Position numbers and translations under genes: made by a program
Source of the DNA: DATMMS01 sp036824145
GTDB lineage: Bacteria; Chloroflexota; Dormibacteria; DASZGP01
Length of the DNA: 5,840 nucleotides
Reading direction: 5' to 3'
NCBI GenBank assembly: GCA_036824145.1
Contig: DAITAT010000072.1
Coordinates: 1 to 5,840 of the forward strand
Notes under the pieces: generated by a model
The model's database searches: none
What the model saw: the letters and a program-made list of their open reading frames with translations, nothing else
Told to the model about the DNA's origin: nothing
Shown: positions 1 to 3,492 of the stretch, piece by piece
How the letters are laid out: every line of letters starts with the position of its first letter
How positions within the stretch are numbered: position 1 is the first letter of the stretch

Positions 1-230
1 TTGATCACAGGCACCCCGAAGACATGGTCGACGTGGCCGTGGGTCAGCAGGATGTGCTCGACCTTGAGGTCCTGCCTGTCGATGAAGTCGGAGACCTGCT
101 CGACCTGGAGGCCGGGGTCGATGACCAGCGCCGACTGGGTGTCGCGGCGCCGGATGATGAGGCAGTTCTGGTCGAAGTAGCGGTCGGCGAAGCTGGTGAT
201 CTCGACCTGGTCGGCGATCGACTCCGTCAC
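1..230 (-). CDS. Metallo-beta-lactamase-fold hydrolase, N-terminal part (cut by window edge)
   Basis: The first 76 codons and two further bases of a gene running off the left edge. The translation has the MBL-fold opening: a short beta-strand region (FADRYFDQNCLII), a strand ending in VIDPG near residues 36-40, then the metal-binding signature THGHVDH at residues 63-69 (His64, His66, Asp68, His69 as expected zinc or iron ligands). The signature and the NCLII...VIDPG spacing resemble the glyoxalase II-like (YcbL-type) subgroup, usually about 200-230 residues, so roughly two thirds of the protein is missing. The substrate cannot be inferred: hydroxyacylglutathione or another thioester is only one possibility. 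The start is GTG at 230, whose GTGA overlaps the TGA of rlmB, indicating translational coupling at the distal end of the same transcript. Only a weak GGGCGG lies upstream. Fold assignment is firm; exact function is not. Confidence 0.85.
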   Translation of the reverse strand, partial: MTESIADQVEITSFADRYFDQNCLIIRRRDTQSALVIDPGLQVEQVSDFIDRQDLKVEHILLTHGHVDHVFGVPVI

Positions 231-1036
231 GGCGCCGCCCGCCGCTGGCGCACCGCCTCATAGAGGACGATCGAAGCCGCCACCGCGGCGTTGAGGGAAG
301 TCACGCGACCGAGCATAGGCATTCGCACCAGCTGGTCGCAGCGCTCCCGCACCAGCCGATGCAGCCCCTCACCCTCCGATCCCACCACCAGGGCGATCCG
401 GCCCTGATAGCGGGCGCTGTCGTAGTCAAGGTCGGCCTCGCCGGCCAGGCCGATGGTCCAGTAGCCCTCCTGCTTGAGGCGCTCCAGCGCCTGCGCCAGG
501 CTGCTCACGATCGCGACTCGGAGGTGCTCCACGGCGCCGGCTGACGCCTTGGCCACGGCGGGCGTGATCTCAGCCGCTCGATGCTTAGGCAGGAGCATCC
601 CGGCGACCCCGGCCGCCTCGGCGCTGCGGCAGATGCTGCCCAGGTTCTGTGGGTCCTGGATGCCGTCGAGCGCCAGCAGCATCGGCGCCTCAGCTCCGGC
701 CAGCTCATCGAGCAGGTCGCTCAACTCCCAGTAGCGCCGGCGGCCGACGTAGGCGATCACCCCCTGGTGGGAGTCGGTATGCGTGATGTCGTCGAGCCGC
801 TGACGGTCGGCCTCCTCGACTTCGATCGAGCGTTCCCGCGCCAGCATCCGGATCTCATCCAACCTCGGCTCCGGCTTGGCCGACGCCAGCACCAGCAGGC
901 GCTTGATCTCACGCCCGGCTCGAAGCGCTTCCAGGACCGGGTTCTTGCCGTAGACCAGCGCCGCCGGCTGGCGTCCCGAGTTCAGCTGTCGTGCCTCAGG
1001 CGCGATGTTCGACCAGGGCCACGGCGATGGCGGCAA
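227..1036 (-). CDS. rlmB: 23S rRNA (guanosine-2'-O-)-methyltransferase RlmB (SpoU/TrmH family)
   Basis: An S-adenosylmethionine-dependent SPOUT methyltransferase that 2'-O-methylates a guanosine of 23S rRNA (Gm2251 in E. coli; target here inferred by family). With the start given (TTG 1036) it has 269 residues. An N-terminal RNA/ribosome-binding domain covers about 27-100, beginning with the typical LVYGKNPVLEALRAG. The knotted catalytic domain follows with all three motifs: DGIQDPQNLGSICRSAEAAG at about 124-143 (Asn131, Arg137), VVGSEGEGL at 217-225, and PMLGRVTSLNAAVAASIVLY at about 240-259 (Ser247, Asn249). The start is uncertain: TTG 1036 puts 41 bases inside ispF and adds about 26 residues that match nothing conserved. 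No ATG, GTG or TTG lies between it and the conserved domain, but a CTG at 985 (252 residues) has GAGG 8 bases upstream. The 3' end overlaps the hydrolase start by 4 bases. In B. subtilis rlmB also lies downstream of ispDF, though separated by cysteine and tRNA-charging genes absent here. Confidence 0.93.
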   Translation of the reverse strand: MPPSPWPWSNIAPEARQLNSGRQPAALVYGKNPVLEALRAGREIKRLLVLASAKPEPRLDEIRMLARERSIEVEEADRQRLDDITHTDSHQGVIAYVGRRRYWELSDLLDELAGAEAPMLLALDGIQDPQNLGSICRSAEAAGVAGMLLPKHRAAEITPAVAKASAGAVEHLRVAIVSSLAQALERLKQEGYWTIGLAGEADLDYDSARYQGRIALVVGSEGEGLHRLVRERCDQLVRMPMLGRVTSLNAAVAASIVLYEAVRQRRAAP

Positions 1037-1493
1037 TCGCCTCGCCGGCGCCCACCGGACCCAGCCCGTCGTTGCCCTTCGCCTTGAGGCCGACCTGGGC
1101 GGCAGGCAGGCCCACCGCCTCCGCCAGGTTGGCGATCATCTCGGTGCGGTAGGGCCCCATCCGGGGTACCTCGAGGATCACGGTGACATCGATGTTGTGC
1201 ACCGTGAAGCCGTCCTGCTCCAGCATCGTCCCGAGCCCGCCGAGCAGCTTGATGCTCGAAGCTCCACGCCACTTCTCATCGTCGCTGGGAAAGTACTGGC
1301 CGATGTCGCCCAGCCCGGCCGCCCCCAGCAGAGCGTCAGCCACGGCGTGGCAAATAGCGTCGCCGTCGGAGTGCCCCTCAAGGCCGAGGTCCCACGGCAG
1401 CGTGACGCCGGCGAGGACCAGCGAGCGCCCCGTGACCAGGCGATGGATGTCGTAGCCCAGCCCGACCCGAGGGACCGAATCCCCCTCCCCCAC
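996..1493 (-). CDS. ispF: 2-C-methyl-D-erythritol 2,4-cyclodiphosphate synthase IspF
   Basis: Catalyses the fifth step of the MEP isoprenoid pathway: CDP-methylerythritol 2-phosphate is cyclised to methylerythritol cyclodiphosphate with release of CMP. Cytosolic, a homotrimer in characterised family members. The 165-residue protein has usual family length. The metal ligands are in place: Asp15 and His17 in GLGYDIHRL, and His49 in HSDGDAICHAVADALLG. The LGDIGQYFP segment (about 61-69) and the C-terminal KAKGNDGLG...GEAIAAIAVAL (137-160) are recognisable. Two positions aligned by eye with E. coli IspF differ: Thr133 corresponds to Gly140 and Arg142 to Ala149. The start is GTG 1493, 5 bases after the ispD stop, with GAGGTGGG upstream across the end of ispD; no other ATG, GTG or TTG precedes the conserved VGLGYD. 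ispF is a separate gene, not fused to ispD as in some proteobacteria. Confidence 0.95.
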   Translation of the reverse strand: MGEGDSVPRVGLGYDIHRLVTGRSLVLAGVTLPWDLGLEGHSDGDAICHAVADALLGAAGLGDIGQYFPSDDEKWRGASSIKLLGGLGTMLEQDGFTVHNIDVTVILEVPRMGPYRTEMIANLAEAVGLPAAQVGLKAKGNDGLGPVGAGEAIAAIAVALVEHRA

Positions 1494-1498
1494 CTGGC

Positions 1499-2206
1499 TC
1501 AGCCCACCTCGGCGGCAATCGCCTGGACGTGGGCCTCGAGGACGGGGATGTCCTCGGCGGTGGTGATCTTGATGTTGCGATACTCGCCCTCGACGACCTT
1601 GACCGGAAGGCCCAGCCGCTCCACCAGCTCGGCGTCGTCGTCGACCACGGCTCCCTGGCGCCGGCCCTCTTCGTGCGCTCGTTGAAGCGCCGCGAAGGTG
1701 AAGGCCTGGGGCGTCTGGATCGCCATCATCGAAGCCCGCTCAACCGACCGTCGCACCATCCCGGCCTCATCGACCTCCTTGCACGCGTTCTTGAGCGGAA
1801 GGCCGGCGGTTGCGGCGCCGTGCTCGGTGGCGGCGTCGATCACGCGCTGCAGGAGTTGGGCGGACACCAACGGCCGCGCGCCGTCGTGGATCACGACCAG
1901 CTCCGGTACAGCGCCGGCGGCCAGGTGGTCGACGGCCCGGCCGACCGAGTCCTGGCGCCGCGCCCCGCCCAGGATCAGCTCCAGGGGCAGGCGTGTGGGC
2001 AGGGCGTTGAGCGCGGCCGCGAGCTCTTCGAGGTTGTTTTCGGAAGCGACGACGGTGATCGAATCGACCTGCGAGCAGCCGTCGAGGGCGAGCACCGACC
2101 AGGCCACCACCGGGCGACCCTGGACGCGCAGCAAGAGCTTGTCGGTATGGCCTTCCATCCGCAGCCCCGCGCCGGCGCAGGCCAGGACCGCGGCGACGCC
2201 GCTCAG
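1499..2206 (-). CDS. ispD: 2-C-methyl-D-erythritol 4-phosphate cytidylyltransferase IspD (probable CTG start)
   Basis: Transfers CMP from CTP to methylerythritol 4-phosphate (third MEP-pathway step). Starting at CTG 2206 gives 235 residues, the normal length, and restores the N-terminal CTP-binding loop AVLACAGAGLRM (about 6-17) followed by DKLLLRVQGRPV. Starting at the first ATG (2158) would delete the first 16 residues, including the glycine-rich loop and Arg16, which the family needs. No ATG, GTG or TTG was found in frame upstream of the loop. Other family motifs: GGARRQDSV (80-88), HDGARPLV (107-114), QTPQAF (164-169), DDDAEL (189-194) and NIKITTAEDI (211-220), with the substrate-contacting lysine in the last. 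CTG 2206 overlaps the yacL stop as CTGA, the same geometry as ATGA or GTGA coupling, with GGGGGCGAGG just upstream as Shine-Dalgarno. The product is certain. The CTG start is an inference from gene structure. Confidence 0.93.
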   Translation of the reverse strand: MSGVAAVLACAGAGLRMEGHTDKLLLRVQGRPVVAWSVLALDGCSQVDSITVVASENNLEELAAALNALPTRLPLELILGGARRQDSVGRAVDHLAAGAVPELVVIHDGARPLVSAQLLQRVIDAATEHGAATAGLPLKNACKEVDEAGMVRRSVERASMMAIQTPQAFTFAALQRAHEEGRRQGAVVDDDAELVERLGLPVKVVEGEYRNIKITTAEDIPVLEAHVQAIAAEVG

Positions 2207-3276
2207 GCCTCGCCCCCGTGAACCACCGTCGGAGCGGACATTGAGGCGCCTGCGCTGCCGGCGGCGAAAATCATCCGCCCCGCCGCGGTCTGAATGACGC
2301 TGGTGACGGTAACGGCCAGCGGCTCACCGATGTGATGCCGACCGCCCTCGACCACCACCATGGTGCCGTCGGCCAGGTAGCCGACTCCCTGGTTGTGTTC
2401 TTTGCCTTCCTTCAGCGGCGTCACCAGCATCTCCTCGCCAGGCACCACGGCAGGCTTTATGGCGTTGGCCAGGTCGTTGACATTGAGGATGCTCACGCCC
2501 TCCAGCTGCGACACTTTGTTCAGGTTGTAGTCGGTGGTGAGGATGGAGCCGCCCAGTTCCTTGGCCAGGCGGATCAGCTTGTGGTCCACCTCGACGATGT
2601 CAGGAAAGTCGTGCTCGGTGACCTCTACGTCCATGTTCTCCATGGCCTTGAGCTCCTCGACGATCTCCAATCCCCGCCGGCCGCGAGCCCGTCGCACCGG
2701 CTCGGCGGAGTCGGCCACCGCCTGCAGCTCGGCCAGCATGAAGTGCGGAGCGACCAGCTTGCGATTGATGAACCCGGCCTTCGCGATGTCGACGATACGG
2801 CCGTCGATGATGGCACTGGTGTCGAGCACCACCGGGCTGACCCGGTCAATCGGCCAACCCTTGACCAGGGCGATCAGCTCGTCGCGCCGGCTCAACCCCA
2901 GGGTCACGCCCCAGTACCCGAATAGCAGCGCCAGCGCAGCTGACACGATGATGTTCAGACCGAACGGCAGGTCGCGCAAGAAGTAGCCCACAAGCGCCGC
3001 CATCACCAGCCCGATGGCCAGGCAGAGGATGGCCGCGGCCAGGTCTGGCAGGGGCGTCTCGCGGAGCTTGTTCTCGACCCAATCGAAGGGCTTGATGGTG
3101 ACGTACTCCAACCCGAAGAAGCCGAAGATGGCGCCGGCGAGCGTGCACAACAGCGGGATCTCCACCAACGGGCCGGTCGCCAGCCGCGTCTGGTTCTCGA
3201 TCCAGAGCGCATATTCCAGGCCCCCGACGACGCCCAGAAGCAGCCCGATGCCTCGGACCACCCGCTTAGCGGTCAC
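2203..3276 (-). CDS. yacL: Membrane-anchored PIN/TRAM-domain protein, YacL family (predicted ribonuclease)
   Basis: A 357-residue protein from GTG 3276. Four hydrophobic membrane segments lie at about 8-26, 38-58, 80-100 and 106-128. A PIN nuclease domain follows (about 147-270) with the expected acidic residues: Asp152 and Asp158 in LDTSAIIDGR, Glu183 in FMLAELQAV, Asp231 in VDHKL and Asp249 in TTDYNL. A C-terminal TRAM domain covers about 279-338 (GEEMLVTPLKEGKEHNQGVGYL, then DGTMVVVEGG), ending in a short Ser/Ala/Gly tail. This matches B. subtilis YacL, whose cellular role is poorly defined; the PIN residues suggest a metal-dependent ribonuclease at the membrane and TRAM suggests RNA binding, both by family inference. 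The start was chosen because GGAGG lies 8 bases before GTG 3276 and the first membrane helix follows at once. A frame-open extension to TTG 3357 would run through the leader and has no such site. The stop overlaps ispD. Confidence 0.9.
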   Translation of the reverse strand: MTAKRVVRGIGLLLGVVGGLEYALWIENQTRLATGPLVEIPLLCTLAGAIFGFFGLEYVTIKPFDWVENKLRETPLPDLAAAILCLAIGLVMAALVGYFLRDLPFGLNIIVSAALALLFGYWGVTLGLSRRDELIALVKGWPIDRVSPVVLDTSAIIDGRIVDIAKAGFINRKLVAPHFMLAELQAVADSAEPVRRARGRRGLEIVEELKAMENMDVEVTEHDFPDIVEVDHKLIRLAKELGGSILTTDYNLNKVSQLEGVSILNVNDLANAIKPAVVPGEEMLVTPLKEGKEHNQGVGYLADGTMVVVEGGRHHIGEPLAVTVTSVIQTAAGRMIFAAGSAGASMSAPTVVHGGEA

Positions 3277-3284
3277 GTGGGATA

Positions 3285-3289
3285 CCTCC
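3285..3289 (-). promoter_or_regulatory. Ribosome binding site deciding the yacL start
   Basis: On the minus strand GGAGG is followed by 8 bases and then GTG at 3276. This is the best Shine-Dalgarno in the window. It argues for the 357-residue form of the YacL-type protein over a form 27 residues longer from TTG 3357. Confidence 0.8.
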
Positions 3290-3332
3290 GTCGCCACCGG
3301 CACCCATCTCGATGGACGGAAGCACCAGCGAT

Positions 3333-3342
3333 ATTCATGAAT
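3333..3342. repeat. Perfect 10-bp palindrome in the clpC-yacL intergenic region
   Basis: ATTCATGAAT reads identically on both strands. It lies 8 bases from the next inverted repeat (3350-3365) and 56 bases upstream of the yacL start. It could be part of an operator, but a 10-bp A+T-rich palindrome can also occur by chance. Confidence 0.5.
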
Positions 3343-3349
3343 GAGTGCC

Positions 3350-3365
3350 CTTATCAATGGATAAG
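3350..3365. repeat. Inverted repeat CTTATC-N4-GATAAG (possible operator or RNA hairpin)
   Basis: A perfect 6-bp inverted repeat with a 4-base spacer. Its last base is shared with the next inverted repeat (3365-3381), so the two dyads abut with no gap. It is untranslated if yacL starts at GTG 3276. It could be a repressor site or, in the transcript, a small hairpin. The spacing matches neither CIRCE (9-base spacer) nor the CtsR heptamer direct repeat. Confidence 0.55.
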
Positions 3366-3381
3366 ACCTGAAAACCAGGTC
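3365..3381. repeat. Inverted repeat GACCTG-N5-CAGGTC (possible operator or RNA hairpin)
   Basis: A perfect 6-bp inverted repeat with a 5-base spacer (AAAAC on the plus strand, GTTTT on the minus). It lies directly next to the 3350-3365 dyad. In minus-strand RNA the stem could gain one further G-U pair. There is no U-run after it, so it does not look like an intrinsic terminator. A regulator-binding site or leader-RNA structure is the more likely reading. Confidence 0.55.
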
Positions 3382-3391
3382 CGGGACGAAT

Positions 3392-3415
3392 GAGCCAAGT
3401 ATGGCACCTGGGCTC
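3392..3415. repeat. Imperfect inverted repeat GAGCC...GGCTC; terminator-like on the plus strand
   Basis: Arms GAGCC and GGCTC flank 14 bases. After one mismatch, two more pairs (AG/CT) can form inside. On the plus strand it is followed at once by TTTTA, which resembles a weak intrinsic terminator for transcription running rightward, antisense to the genes here. On the minus strand no U-run follows. The loop contains the weak extended -10 candidate, so the dyad could equally be an operator over a promoter. Confidence 0.35.
3398..3406 (-). promoter_or_regulatory. Weak extended -10 promoter candidate for the yacL-ispD-ispF-rlmB unit
   Basis: The minus strand reads TGCCATACT: a TGn extension followed by CATACT, which matches TATAAT at four of six positions. 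No recognisable -35 lies at the right distance. Transcription from here would start near 3390 and give a leader of about 115 bases carrying the dyads at 3365-3381, 3350-3365 and 3333-3342. This is a candidate only. The genes might instead be read through from clpC. Confidence 0.22.
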
Positions 3416-3460
3416 TTTTAGGCGCACCCCACGCGAGCGTCGCGAGTCGATGACAGAGAT

Positions 3461-3486
3461 GGCTAAAGGCCCCCCGGCCCTCAGCC
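3461..3486 (-). terminator. GC-rich stem-loop 6 bases after clpC (terminator-like, no U-run)
   Basis: On the minus strand GGCTGAGGGCC, loop GGGG, then GGCCTTTAGCC form an 11-pair stem with two G-U wobbles, beginning 6 bases after the clpC stop. The position is right for a terminator or a 3'-end stabilising hairpin. The expected U-run is missing (the next bases are ATCTCTGTC), so termination may be partial or factor-assisted. It would lower rather than abolish readthrough from clpC into yacL. Confidence 0.55.
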
Positions 3487-3492
3487 TTCTGG

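Noticed and set aside
1493..1499. An ispD-ispF fusion
   Set aside because: A TGA stop for ispD (1499-1501) is followed after 5 bases by a GTG start for ispF in another frame, so the two are separate genes.
1005..2297. Long open frames on the plus strand (up to about 230 codons) opposite ispF and ispD
   Set aside because: They lie exactly antisense to confidently identified genes, are Arg/Pro/Ala/Gly-rich, have no recognisable domains, and are explained by the scarcity of stop codons in G+C-rich DNA.
3333..3360. Possible CIRCE (HrcA) operator, since the minus strand contains GCACTC
   Set aside because: Only one partial half-site is present. The matching GAGTGC half at the required 9-base distance is missing.
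3432..3444. Small dyad CGCGA-N3-TCGCG
   Set aside because: A 5-bp stem of CG-rich sequence is expected by chance in DNA of this composition and nothing around it suggests a function.
3277..3492. Possible CtsR heptamer direct repeat near clpC
   Set aside because: No GGTCAAA-type direct repeat is visible here, and this region is downstream of clpC. Any CtsR site would lie beyond the right edge.
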